A DNA stretch of 64,000 nt from SXRF01 sp038043465 (GCA_038043465.1 JBBTBX010000021.1:12301-76300); one strand, 5' to 3'; counted from the first letter of the stretch, positions 53,275 to 63,102 are shown. The notes: generated by a model from the letters alone, not told the origin. Numbers and translations: made by a program.

Positions 53275-53849
53275 GAAAAATATTTTTTCAATTCGCATTA
53301 TTATCATTACCGCTGCTTTTGAGTATACTTCCTGCTTACTCACAGGAGAATTCTGAGCAAACCAATAATTCTAAAAATGAGTTATATCACGACATAGAGC
53401 AGGATATTTATTTTGATGAATCGGCGGTATGTAATTTTCTTACAGATTATATAAAAGTAGAACCTCATATTACTAAAAAAGAGTGGCAAGATATTTTAGA
53501 TGGTAAGTATATGGACAAACAAAATGTATACCATATAGGAACGCCTCCTGCACCAGATACAGACACTCAGTTACTTTTTGTTATGTATATTTATGAGCAT
53601 GATGGTATAAAGATAGGTTACTCTAAATATGAAAATAAATTTGATAAAATTTGGTCTATTGTTTTCTCGCCATATAGATTGTCAGAACCACTTAGAGATG
53701 TTTCTTATTATATAAATAACCTTAAAATCAATAACTTTGCTAATCGCTCGCATTTAAATCTTGAATGTGATGGGATTGTTATGGATGGAGATTTTAAAGG
53801 CAATGCGCTTACACAAATTAGTTTTGCAATTTCATTAAGTACAATTTAA
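53271..53849 (+). CDS. secreted protein of unknown function in the HlyC-RTX operon
   Basis: A 192-residue protein with a clear Sec signal peptide (RKIFFQFALLSLPLLLSILP, cleavage likely after AYS). The mature part is acidic, with one pair of Cys (about residues 54 and 165) and no motif I recognise. Its ATG overlaps the stop of the acyltransferase gene (ATGA) and the RTX gene starts 11 bases after its stop, so it is translated with both. It could be a periplasmic immunity, chaperone or accessory protein for the toxin; this is inferred only from position. Confidence 0.75.
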   Translation: MRKIFFQFALLSLPLLLSILPAYSQENSEQTNNSKNELYHDIEQDIYFDESAVCNFLTDYIKVEPHITKKEWQDILDGKYMDKQNVYHIGTPPAPDTDTQLLFVMYIYEHDGIKIGYSKYENKFDKIWSIVFSPYRLSEPLRDVSYYINNLKINNFANRSHLNLECDGIVMDGDFKGNALTQISFAISLSTI

Positions 53850-53860
53850 AGGATAATTTT

Positions 53861-56800
53861 ATGGCAGTATATAATCCAGGCAGTGATTTTAAAATCTCAA
53901 GCGCAAGCGGCAATAGAATTGATCCAATAAAGAAAGATCAAATACAGTATCATAATGGTATCGATTATGCGGCTGCGGTAGGAACAGAAATACCAGCAGC
54001 TTCATCTGGTACAGTATGGTACTCTGGAACAAGTACGAGCTATGGTAACGTTGTAATTTTGAGTCACATTGGAGCTGATCAACAATATTATTATACATTA
54101 TATGCCCACCTAAGTGAGCGTAGTGTAACTCCAGGGGAAGTAATAAATGTTGGGGAAACAATAGGAAAAGTAGGCTCTACAGGTGCACGCACTACAGGTC
54201 CTCACCTTCATTTCGAGATAATAACAGGTGCGACGCCTGCGTATGGAACTGGTACAGCTGTAGGGTTAATTCCCGCAAGTGCACGACCAGATTACAGTAC
54301 TTGGAATAATTGGACAGCAGAAAATAATAATTTGCCTTATGGAGCTGGCGGATTTCTTAGTACAATAAATCCTTTAACCTATACGCCAACTCTAACTCAA
54401 TCTTATTTAAGCGCAATTGCCACAATATTTAATACTACAGCATATGATTTAACTGCTGAAAATATGTTTCTTAATGACCGCAAGGTAACCGTTGGAGATG
54501 AAGATTACTATGTAATGCAAGCAGGGGATAAAATTAAGGTTTTTACTTCTCCAGAAGGTGCAAAATATTATCTCAATTATAACGCCGATTATCGTGATGG
54601 GATAGATTTTGAAAACACTCTTGGAGATAATGCGTTAAATCCACTTTTCAATGATTTGCAGATTGATTTAACTGGTACAAATATTAGCTATCAATCGGCA
54701 TTAGAAAGTTGCCTAGCTGACCCTATACAAATTGCTAGCCTTGACTTTACTAGTGATGCTGAGCCACCTTATCTGCAAAAACTTATTGCTGCTAAGGAAT
54801 GTCAGGCGATTTTTGGAGGATCTGCGAATAATGATATATTAGGTACTCCTGATAGTTCGGTTAGCTTTGTTAAAGAAGGTGCCACAGCAGTTGTAGATAG
54901 TGTAGAATATAAATTGTCAGAAGCTATTGACAGTGTGTTAACAGCAGCCACAGAAATTGCTGGTTTTGTTTCCAAGCAGGTGGGTGATGCAGGGAAGTGG
55001 TTCAATAAACCAGATGGAGCGCAGCTTGCATTCGCTGAATGGCTTGGTGCAAACATGCAGGGTCTGGTTGATGGCAATCTTAGCGCCGGAGAAGCATTTA
55101 TCGGGCTAGCCCAATTTTTAGGGGAGCGTTATCTTACAAACCAGATTATAAATGTTGTTGATGCTGCTGGTGCTAAGGATGTTATAGAGTCTGTATTAAA
55201 ATCACTTGGTGTTGATGAGAAGGCAATTCCTGGCCTTTCTGCTGGGTTTGAAACAGCGCTTGTGCGTATGGCAATTGATTTTGCGTTAAATTCCGAGGGT
55301 TGGGATAGTGAACAATATCTTAAGGCTGGAATCAGCACGGTTTCTGCAGTTGTTGCAGCACATTATGCAAAGCAATATTTTGGTGCTGGTGCAACAACTA
55401 ATATAAATGCAACCGTAGCTGCAGTAGTCACGGCTATTAATGGATTAATGAATAGTGGAGATTTTGATCAAGGCGATTGGTTACAGCTTGGTGCGCAGGT
55501 CGGAATAGCAGCAGGGGCTACTGTTTTGGGTAGTGAAATTGCTATTGCATTAAATTTTGCTCCTGGTGGTCCTGTTGCCGTTGTTGCAGCAGCAGTAATT
55601 GCATTAGTCGCCGGAAAAATTCTTGGCTCCCTCTTTGGCAGTGCGGTTTATCATGAAGGTGAGTTTGGTGATACTGCTGTACTCCTCAACAGCATTTATC
55701 AGGTTCAGCAAGTCAGTAATGGGCAAGGCGGAACAGTTGAGGCTCTTGTGGCGGTTAATGCTAATGGCTCAACGATTATCGCGCAGGGCATCACTACTAT
55801 TTTCGGAAATGTCGGGCAGGATGTTCTGGTTGGTGGGGCGAGTGATGATTCGATCTATGGTGGATCTGGTTCTGATTACCTCGAAGGGCGCGATGGCAAA
55901 GATGCCTTGATTGGTGCAGATGGCGACGACCATATTTCCGGTGGTAATGGCGACGATTATATTTCCGGCGGGCTTGGTGATGATGTGCTTTTCAGTGACG
56001 GTGGCAATGATACTATTGTAAGCGATGATGGTGATGATTTTGTGCATCTTGGCGCGGGTGATGACATCACGGCAACCGGCAATGGGCGTGATATTGTGAT
56101 GGGTGCTGCAGGAAGCGACAGCATTGATAGCGGCGCGGGTGATGACGTTATTGATGGTGGCTTAGGTGATGATGTGATAGGCAGTGGCGATGGCAAAGAT
56201 CTGGTATTTGGCAATCTGGGCAATGATATAATTTCTCTGGGCGTTGGTGATGACGTAGCATTTGGTGATGCTGGCAATGACCAGATCTATGGTGACGATG
56301 GAAATGATATAATAGCTGGCGGTGGGGGAGTCGACATTCTGCATGGGGATAATGGCAGCGATATTATCGATGGCGGTGCCGATGATGATCTGCTCGAAGG
56401 CGGGCTGGGTAATGATAACCTGGCTGGTGGAAATGGTGATGACGTATTGCTTGGCGGCATGGATAATGATTTGCTGGTAGGTGGCGCGGGTAACGACACT
56501 CTGAAAGGTGAATTTGGCGATGATATTTTAATTAACGGTGCTGGTTCCGATACGCTGGAAGGCGGCGATGGTGATGACTGGTATTCATTTACCAATGATC
56601 CGAGCAACATAAATAATTTCATAACTGATAATCAAGGTGCGAATGACTCTATCGTGCTTTCATGGTTGACAGAGGCTAATATAAGCAATCTGGTTCTCTC
56701 CAGGGTTGGCGATAATCTGGATATTACGGTATCCGGTAAAAACATCGTTACAGTGCTTGACCAGTTTAATGGCAAAGCTGTTGAGAGCATTGAAATTGCT

Positions 56801-59800
56801 GGTGGCAAAACACTAAATCTTACTGGCTTGACCGGAACAGGTGTGCTGACAACCCCAACGGTTAACGCTGCTGTCGGTACTTCTCATCAGGCGGTTATTG
56901 ATGCACGAATTGCTGCCATTGATTCGGAAGTTGCGACTAAGGAGCAATATTTTGATAATGCGTTTACTAAAATTGTTGCAGATAGCTCCTATCAGGAATT
57001 GCTTGGTGACCAGATTGGCAACTCATTTTATAATGGGAACGAAATTGCATCATTCAAGCGTGATCGCGGTAAATGTGGTGGTGCTTATACGGTTTATAAG
57101 CTTGACCAGGTGGGCAGTTTCAATGGTACCGATGAGCTGCTGCAAATGAAAGAGCTGGCTGGTTCTTACAATGCTGCTGACTATGACAAGGTTAGCCTGA
57201 ATGTACAAAAAGTAACCAACACTTATAACGTTAACTACTCCACTCCTTTCAAGACAGTTGCGGCAATCGAAACCGTCAAGGATTATTATGATGCTGGTAA
57301 CCATGTAGCAACAGTTATCACAATAACTGATGCGGCGACATCAGCTGTTCTGTCATCTACACAAATTGTAACCGGTGATTTGATTTTACCGGATGGCACG
57401 GTTGTTACAGAATCAGCGCGTTTGGCAAGTGGTACTACAGCATCAATAACACTCGGATTAAATATCCTGCAGACTGGCGCAGATAAATTGGTTGGTGCCT
57501 GGTGGGATGAAACGCTTGCCGGTCAAAGCGGGCCTGACGTTCTGGTTGGTAATGGCGGAGATGATACTCTTGATGGCGGTGCCGGTAATGACTGGATTTT
57601 CGGTGGTGACGGTAATGATGCTGCCTATGGTCGTGTAGGTGATGATATTATATTTGGAGGTGCTGGTAATGATAGCCTGAATGGTAATGAAGAAGAAGAT
57701 GCAATTATAGGTGGTGCCGGAAATGATTTTATTCATGGTCATGCTGGAGGTGATTGGATTGAAGGTGGCGGTGGAAACGATATAGCTTATGGTGATGATG
57801 GCGATGATGTTATGTTTGGTGGTAGTGGTAATGACACTCTCTACGGCAACGCTGGTAATGATAATATCTCAGGAGGTGATGGGAACGATTCTCTTGTTGG
57901 TAGTGCTGGTGCTGATGTTCTTGATGGTGGAGAAGGTATAGATATTGTTTTTTATGCCGATTCTACGGCGGCGATAAACGTCAATATTTCTCTAACCACT
58001 GCCCAATCTGGTGGTGATGCGCAGGGTGACATACTTTCCAATATCGAAAATATAACCGGCACTGCGTTTAATGATACGCTTACTGGTAATGAGAAAAATA
58101 ACAGAATAATCGGCATGGCTGGAGCTGATATTATTAACGGTGGTGCTGGCATTGATACAGCTTCTTATATTGCTTCTGCATCTGGTGTTAATGTTAACCT
58201 GAATCTAACCACTGCTCAAACTGGTGGAGATGCACAGGGTGATGTGCTTTCCAATATCGAAAATATAACCGGCTCAGATTACAATGATACGCTTACTGGT
58301 AACGCCAACGATAATATTATAAACGGTGGTGCTGGTGCTGATATTATTAATGGTGGTGCTGGTGTAGACACGGCTGCTTACTCTAATTCAAACGCTTCTG
58401 TAAATGTAAACCTGACTCTAGCCACTGCCCAATCTGGTGGTCATGCACAGGGCGACATACTTTCTAACATAGAGAATATTCTAGGTTCAGCTTATAACGA
58501 CACACTTACTGGTGATTCTGCTGCAAATATTATTGAGGGTGGTCTCGGTGCTGATACTATCAATGGTGGAGGTGGAATTGATACCCTTTCTTATGCAAAC
58601 TCTGCAAATGGCATAACAGTCAACCTTTTACTTACCACAGCACAAATCGGTGGTGGTGACGGTCTTGGCGATATTATTTCCAATATTGAAAACGTAAGTG
58701 GCTCGGTGTTTGACGATATTATCACTGGTGACAATGGTAATAATACCCTGCTTGGAAATGCAGGTGATGATCTGTTATATGGTGGTGGCGGGGCTGACAA
58801 TATAGATGGTGGTGTTGGTAATGATCGCCTCTGGGGCTATGCGGGGCATAATATTCTGCATGGAGGTTTGGGTAATGATATTTTGTATGGAGATTTACTA
58901 AACAGTCCGTCATATGCTGATGTTGGCAATAATCAAATGTTTGGTGATGATGGTAATGATACATTTATTGCTGGTGCTGGTCCTGATGCAATGGATGGTG
59001 GTGCTGGGATTGATAAAGTAAGCTTTTATTTATCCAACGCAGGTGTTACAGTAAATTTGCTGACCAATGCTAATAGTGGAGGCTTTGCTGCGGGCGATAG
59101 CTATGTTAATATTGAGAATATCGAAGGTTCCGCCTACGATGATGTTATTACTGGAGATGCTGGCAATAACCATCTTTTTGGTGATGCCGGTCATGATAAC
59201 ATAAATGGTGGTGGCGGAGCAGATAGCATTGACGGTGGTACCGGGATTGATACCGTATTTTATTCATATTCAACTGCTGGAATTAATGTAAATCTGAGTA
59301 GCACTGGTCCGCAGTCTGGTGGGGATGCCCAGGGTGATATTTTGGTTAGTATTGAAGTCGTCACTGGTTCAGAACACAATGATATAATATCTGGAAATTC
59401 CGGTGTAAACGTGTTATTTGGTTATGAGGGCGATGATACACTAAGTGGTGGCTCTGGTGCTGATACTCTAAATGGCGGAGCAGACATAGATACAGTATCT
59501 TACGCATCTTCCACCGTCGCGGTTAATATCAATCTTGGAATTACTACTGCCCAATCAGGAGGTGATGCCCAAGGTGATACATTATTCAACATCGAAAATC
59601 TTATCGGTTCATCTTTTGATGATAATTTAACCGGTGACTCAAATAACAATAGCATTACCGGCGGCTCCGGTTGGGATTTAATAAAAGGTGGTGCAGGGGC
59701 TGATTCTATTTATGGCAATGATGGTAATGATACTCTGTATGGCGGAGCTGGTGCGGATACCATTGATGGTGGAGCTGGTTCTGACTATGTAGTATATTCC

Positions 59801-61687
59801 ACTTCTGGTTCTGCTGTGACGGTGAATCTTCTTACTAATGTTAATACCGGTGGCGAAGCTCAGGGTGACCTGATATCTAATGTAGAGAATATTATAGGTT
59901 CCGATTTCAATGATAATTTAACCGGTAATTCTTCTGACAATACTTTCGATGGCAGAGCTGGGGCTGATACTATCAATGGTGGCGATGGGCTTGACACCGT
60001 TTCCTATGCATCATCTGCGGTGGTTGTAAATGTGGATCTCAAGCGCACCACTTCTCAGGAATGGGGTGCGGCTGGCGATACCATTGTAAATGTTGAAAAC
60101 CTTATTGGCTCAGCATTTGGCGATACATTATCTGCAGCAGTAGTTGGTAGCATTATTCACGGTGGAGATGGTGGTGATAGCATTAATGGTGATGCTGGCA
60201 ATGATACTCTGCATGGTGATGCAGGCGATGACACTTTCTATGCTGGCGATGGTGATGATACAATTTATGGCGGACTCGGCAATGACACTATTTTCAGTCA
60301 GGGCGGTAATAACCTGATAATCGGCGGTGCTGGTGCTGACCTGTTCAATGGTTTTGCCGGTGTTGCTACCGCTACTTATGCTGATTCAGCCGTTGGCGTT
60401 AATATCAACCTCCTTACCAATGTGAATACAGGTGGTGACGCGCAGGGCGATTTGCTGTATGGTGTACCCAATATTATCGGAAGTAATTTTAACGATACTA
60501 TTATAGGTGATACATTTTCGAATAAACTTTATGGGGGCAACGGCAATGATCTGCTTGCAGGTCAAGGATATGGCGGCAACCATATGGATGGTGGTGCTGG
60601 CATTGATACGGTATCTTATGAAAATTCCTATAGTGTTGTTAATGTAAACCTTGCTATTACTACTTCTCAGGACTGGGGTGCATCTGGTGATACCATTGTG
60701 AATGTAGAAAATCTTATCGGTTCTGCTTATGGTGATACATTATCGGCAGCAGCAGCGGGCAGCATTATTCATGGTGGTGGCGGCGATGATACCATTAACG
60801 GCGCGGCTGGTAATGATGTGCTGCACGGTGGTACAGGTAATGACTCTATCTATGCCGGTGGTGGGGATGATATTGTTTATGGTAATGAAGGTGATGATGT
60901 TCTTTATGGTCAGGGCGGGAACAATATTCTGATTGGTGGAGCTGGAGCAGATACGCTTAATGGTTTTGCCGGCATATCAGCCGCGTCTTACGCTGATTCC
61001 TCCGCAGCGGTAAATATAAATCTGGCAACCAATGTTAATAGTGGCGGTGATGCGCAGGGTGATTTGCTGTATGGTATTACTGATATTATTGGTACTATTT
61101 TTAATGATAACCTGACTGGTGATTATAAGGATAATACCATTACTGGCGGGGCTGGAGCCGATGTTATAAATGGTGGTGATGGGTTTGATTTTATCTCTTA
61201 TGTCACTTCCAATGCTGCAGTGAACGTAAATCTTGCAGTTACCACAGCTCAAGTTGGCGGTCATGCGGCTGGTGATACGTTGTTCAATATCGAGAACATC
61301 ATCGGTTCATCACACAATGATACTCTGCTAGGCAGTTCCATTGCCAATATAATAAATGGCGGATTAGGCAAAGACACTATGACTGGTGGTGCAGGTGCGG
61401 ACGTGTTCAAATATAGCGTGATTGCTGATTCTGGTACTACCTCCACGACTCGTGATTTAATAACAGATTTTGTTAGTGGCACTGATAAAATAGACCTTGG
61501 TGATTTTGCCGGAAGCTTTACCTTCAAAGGCACGGGAGCTTTCACTGGCACGGCTAATGAGGTTAATTATACGCAGGTTGGCGGCAATACTATAGTTGGT
61601 ATCGACGCTGATGGTAACGGTGTGCTGGATTCCCAGATCGAATTAACCGGACTGCATACCATGGCAGCTAGTGATTTCTTGCTGTAG
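53861..61687 (+). CDS. giant RTX protein with N-terminal M23 peptidase domain
   Basis: A 2608-residue protein. Residues 25-125 are an M23/LytM endopeptidase: His31 and Asp35 (HNGID), His83 (YAHLSE) and HLH at 115-117 supply the zinc and catalytic positions. A hydrophobic helical region lies at about 525-600. Calcium-binding GGxGxDxLx repeats occur at about 645-910 and 1225-1360, then about 13 units of a longer repeat (VNVNL, QGD, NIENI, GSxxND elements) to about 2495. The last 100 residues (DLITDFVSGTDKIDLGDF) resemble the type I secretion end of serralysins. No hlyB/D genes are nearby. AAAGGA precedes the ATG. A tail-fibre role is an alternative to a toxin. Confidence 0.88.
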   Translation: MAVYNPGSDFKISSASGNRIDPIKKDQIQYHNGIDYAAAVGTEIPAASSGTVWYSGTSTSYGNVVILSHIGADQQYYYTLYAHLSERSVTPGEVINVGETIGKVGSTGARTTGPHLHFEIITGATPAYGTGTAVGLIPASARPDYSTWNNWTAENNNLPYGAGGFLSTINPLTYTPTLTQSYLSAIATIFNTTAYDLTAENMFLNDRKVTVGDEDYYVMQAGDKIKVFTSPEGAKYYLNYNADYRDGIDFENTLGDNALNPLFNDLQIDLTGTNISYQSALESCLADPIQIASLDFTSDAEPPYLQKLIAAKECQAIFGGSANNDILGTPDSSVSFVKEGATAVVDSVEYKLSEAIDSVLTAATEIAGFVSKQVGDAGKWFNKPDGAQLAFAEWLGANMQGLVDGNLSAGEAFIGLAQFLGERYLTNQIINVVDAAGAKDVIESVLKSLGVDEKAIPGLSAGFETALVRMAIDFALNSEGWDSEQYLKAGISTVSAVVAAHYAKQYFGAGATTNINATVAAVVTAINGLMNSGDFDQGDWLQLGAQVGIAAGATVLGSEIAIALNFAPGGPVAVVAAAVIALVAGKILGSLFGSAVYHEGEFGDTAVLLNSIYQVQQVSNGQGGTVEALVAVNANGSTIIAQGITTIFGNVGQDVLVGGASDDSIYGGSGSDYLEGRDGKDALIGADGDDHISGGNGDDYISGGLGDDVLFSDGGNDTIVSDDGDDFVHLGAGDDITATGNGRDIVMGAAGSDSIDSGAGDDVIDGGLGDDVIGSGDGKDLVFGNLGNDIISLGVGDDVAFGDAGNDQIYGDDGNDIIAGGGGVDILHGDNGSDIIDGGADDDLLEGGLGNDNLAGGNGDDVLLGGMDNDLLVGGAGNDTLKGEFGDDILINGAGSDTLEGGDGDDWYSFTNDPSNINNFITDNQGANDSIVLSWLTEANISNLVLSRVGDNLDITVSGKNIVTVLDQFNGKAVESIEIAGGKTLNLTGLTGTGVLTTPTVNAAVGTSHQAVIDARIAAIDSEVATKEQYFDNAFTKIVADSSYQELLGDQIGNSFYNGNEIASFKRDRGKCGGAYTVYKLDQVGSFNGTDELLQMKELAGSYNAADYDKVSLNVQKVTNTYNVNYSTPFKTVAAIETVKDYYDAGNHVATVITITDAATSAVLSSTQIVTGDLILPDGTVVTESARLASGTTASITLGLNILQTGADKLVGAWWDETLAGQSGPDVLVGNGGDDTLDGGAGNDWIFGGDGNDAAYGRVGDDIIFGGAGNDSLNGNEEEDAIIGGAGNDFIHGHAGGDWIEGGGGNDIAYGDDGDDVMFGGSGNDTLYGNAGNDNISGGDGNDSLVGSAGADVLDGGEGIDIVFYADSTAAINVNISLTTAQSGGDAQGDILSNIENITGTAFNDTLTGNEKNNRIIGMAGADIINGGAGIDTASYIASASGVNVNLNLTTAQTGGDAQGDVLSNIENITGSDYNDTLTGNANDNIINGGAGADIINGGAGVDTAAYSNSNASVNVNLTLATAQSGGHAQGDILSNIENILGSAYNDTLTGDSAANIIEGGLGADTINGGGGIDTLSYANSANGITVNLLLTTAQIGGGDGLGDIISNIENVSGSVFDDIITGDNGNNTLLGNAGDDLLYGGGGADNIDGGVGNDRLWGYAGHNILHGGLGNDILYGDLLNSPSYADVGNNQMFGDDGNDTFIAGAGPDAMDGGAGIDKVSFYLSNAGVTVNLLTNANSGGFAAGDSYVNIENIEGSAYDDVITGDAGNNHLFGDAGHDNINGGGGADSIDGGTGIDTVFYSYSTAGINVNLSSTGPQSGGDAQGDILVSIEVVTGSEHNDIISGNSGVNVLFGYEGDDTLSGGSGADTLNGGADIDTVSYASSTVAVNINLGITTAQSGGDAQGDTLFNIENLIGSSFDDNLTGDSNNNSITGGSGWDLIKGGAGADSIYGNDGNDTLYGGAGADTIDGGAGSDYVVYSTSGSAVTVNLLTNVNTGGEAQGDLISNVENIIGSDFNDNLTGNSSDNTFDGRAGADTINGGDGLDTVSYASSAVVVNVDLKRTTSQEWGAAGDTIVNVENLIGSAFGDTLSAAVVGSIIHGGDGGDSINGDAGNDTLHGDAGDDTFYAGDGDDTIYGGLGNDTIFSQGGNNLIIGGAGADLFNGFAGVATATYADSAVGVNINLLTNVNTGGDAQGDLLYGVPNIIGSNFNDTIIGDTFSNKLYGGNGNDLLAGQGYGGNHMDGGAGIDTVSYENSYSVVNVNLAITTSQDWGASGDTIVNVENLIGSAYGDTLSAAAAGSIIHGGGGDDTINGAAGNDVLHGGTGNDSIYAGGGDDIVYGNEGDDVLYGQGGNNILIGGAGADTLNGFAGISAASYADSSAAVNINLATNVNSGGDAQGDLLYGITDIIGTIFNDNLTGDYKDNTITGGAGADVINGGDGFDFISYVTSNAAVNVNLAVTTAQVGGHAAGDTLFNIENIIGSSHNDTLLGSSIANIINGGLGKDTMTGGAGADVFKYSVIADSGTTSTTRDLITDFVSGTDKIDLGDFAGSFTFKGTGAFTGTANEVNYTQVGGNTIVGIDADGNGVLDSQIELTGLHTMAASDFLL
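57935..61360 (+). repeat. about 13 degenerate coding repeats in the RTX gene
   Basis: Units of about 70-90 codons each contain a variant of SYxxSxxxVNVNLxTxxx, then GGDAQGD and NIENIxGSxxNDTLTG. Units starting near 57955, 58165, 58380 and 59500 remain very similar in DNA, for example the CAGGGTGACATACTTTCCAA-like stretches. Such similarity favours recombination and length variation between strains. Confidence 0.75.
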
Positions 61688-61703
61688 TTAAATTTATCCA
61701 CTT

Positions 61704-61751
61704 CGTACCCCTCATTCATCCCTCATTAGAGGTGGATGAATGGGGGATACG
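61704..61751. terminator. hairpin between the RTX gene and the S24 regulator gene
   Basis: CGTACCCCTCATTCATCC at 61704-61721 is mirrored by GGATGAATGGGGGATACG at 61734-61751 with two mismatches and a 12-base loop. It lies between two convergent genes and is probably a shared terminator, although it lacks a long T-run. Confidence 0.55.
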
Positions 61752-61757
61752 TAATAG

Positions 61758-62234
61758 CTACAAACTCCTCAAAATTTTCACCACCACACCAGCAATGTGA
61801 AAATCCATATTTCCTGTAATATCCGTAACAGGGTATTTGTCGTTGGCGGGAATTAATTTTGTACCATCAGCTTTGCGGTGGAGGCGTTTTACGGTGTATT
61901 CACTATTAATCGCCGCGATGACGATTTTACCATGTGTTGGCTCAACTTTGCTGCTGACAATCAGTAGATCTCTTTCCTGAATACCTGCACCAATCATCGA
62001 GTCACCAATGGCTTCAATCATAAACATTGAATCGGGCTCGGTTATAATTATTTCGTTGAGGTCAACCCATTCTTCAACATGGCTTTCCGTATTGAGCGGA
62101 AAACCAGCAGGAACTTTGCCAGAAAGTAATGGCAGGCGATAACCTTTATTCTTGATGTAACCATCGATCTGCCTAACAAGCCATAATGGTACGCGCATAA
62201 CTTTGGTGGTTTTTTTATTGGTATCAGGGCGCAT
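61758..62234 (-). CDS. UmuD-like S24 peptidase regulator
   Basis: A 158-residue self-cleaving S24 protein. The cleavage site is Ala43-Gly44 (KVPAGFP), the nucleophile Ser79 (IGDSMIGAG) and the base Lys116 (EYTVKRL). The spacing equals UmuD (24/60/97) exactly, and HGKIVIAAINSEYTVKRL is very UmuD-like. It has about 19 extra N-terminal residues; MRVPLWLVRQIDGYIK in that region resembles a ribbon-helix-helix strand and helix, so it may bind DNA. No umuC is nearby. It faces away from the early phage genes, the position of a phage repressor, so it may be an SOS-inducible lysogeny regulator. Confidence 0.85.
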   Translation of the reverse strand: MRPDTNKKTTKVMRVPLWLVRQIDGYIKNKGYRLPLLSGKVPAGFPLNTESHVEEWVDLNEIIITEPDSMFMIEAIGDSMIGAGIQERDLLIVSSKVEPTHGKIVIAAINSEYTVKRLHRKADGTKLIPANDKYPVTDITGNMDFHIAGVVVKILRSL

Positions 62235-62301
62235 TAAAATTCCTATTTCTATTAATTTTCAGTTTACAAATTCTATATTGGATTATATTTTTAACAAAAA
62301 G

Positions 62302-62331
62302 TGTAACAATAAATGTAACAGCATAGTTACA
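62302..62331. promoter_or_regulatory. operator-like TGTAAC array between the S24 gene and the early operon
   Basis: TGTAAC occurs at 62302-62307 and 62314-62319 and is mirrored by GTTACA at 62326-62331. The inner pair forms a perfect inverted repeat with a six-base spacer, and the outer one is a direct repeat 12 bases away. It lies in the divergent AT-rich region between the S24 regulator and the first early gene, where phage operators are expected. Confidence 0.6.
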
Positions 62332-62362
62332 GCATTAAAAAATAATAAGCAACGGGGGAATT

Positions 62363-63097
62363 ATGTCATTGCCAGAACGGGAGTATTTTTCCCTTAAATC
62401 TCTTGAGAAACGCTGGGCAATGCCTCTGGAGGATATTTATTACGCTATTGAGAGCGGCTTATTGCGCGCATGCACTTATCTGGAAATTAACTGGATGGAA
62501 TTTTGTTATCGCGAAGGGCAAAAACTTATTGTTGAAATCACCACTCGTTGCGAAGGTTGGGCAGGTGTTGAGCCTAAAGATTGCCGTCGTATTTTTAGTA
62601 AAGGAGAAAGAAAACTCACGAGCTTTATTTCTGTCCGTAATGATGGTCACATATTACGTTTATCAAATGAGCCGCCACAGCGACCTATCACTGTGTCAAT
62701 TAATGATTTAATGGTACTGGCTGATGATTGTAAAGCCTTTGAGGAACTTCATAAGATTGATGTTTGTACTAACGGCAAAAAGATACGTTTGCTGCGTGCT
62801 ACAAAAGATGATTCATTGCAACTCCCACAAAAATTAGCTTTTGTGGCTTCGAATAATTATCAAAATATACAAATTGGCGAGCAATTATTCACGTTTGGAA
62901 TGATACAGGCGAAGATTATTAAACGCCTGCATGATGCGGTACGTCAGGAATCTCCTTGGGTAAATGGAAAACAACTTTTACATTACGCTGGTTCAACTGG
63001 TGATAAACTGCGCGACGTTTTCAAATCACAACCTGCGTGGCGTGAGATTATTGAATCTGATGGACGTGGATATTATCGTTTGAAATACGCAGCCTAA
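62363..63097 (+). CDS. early phage protein of unknown function
   Basis: A 244-residue protein without a family I can name with certainty. The N-terminus (REYFSLKSLEKRWAMPLEDI) looks like a helix-turn-helix of the excisionase type. The C-terminal 90 residues (FGMIQAKIIKRLHDAVRQES, PWVNGKQLLHYAGST, FKSQPAWREIIESDGRGYYRL) resemble a winged-helix module seen in phage and mobile-element proteins. GGGGG gives a strong ribosome binding site. As the first gene divergent from the S24 regulator it may be a regulator or replication accessory protein. Confidence 0.7.
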   Translation: MSLPEREYFSLKSLEKRWAMPLEDIYYAIESGLLRACTYLEINWMEFCYREGQKLIVEITTRCEGWAGVEPKDCRRIFSKGERKLTSFISVRNDGHILRLSNEPPQRPITVSINDLMVLADDCKAFEELHKIDVCTNGKKIRLLRATKDDSLQLPQKLAFVASNNYQNIQIGEQLFTFGMIQAKIIKRLHDAVRQESPWVNGKQLLHYAGSTGDKLRDVFKSQPAWREIIESDGRGYYRLKYAA

Positions 63098-63102
63098 ATT
63101 CT

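Noticed and set aside
57935..61360. Regular repeats that might suggest a CRISPR array or non-coding satellite
   Set aside because: They are part of one long open frame encoding RTX-type calcium-binding repeats; unit length and divergence do not fit CRISPR.
53861..61687. A pure phage tail fibre role for the RTX protein
   Set aside because: Not excluded, but the adjacent toxin acyltransferase and the serralysin-like C-terminal end favour a secreted effector.
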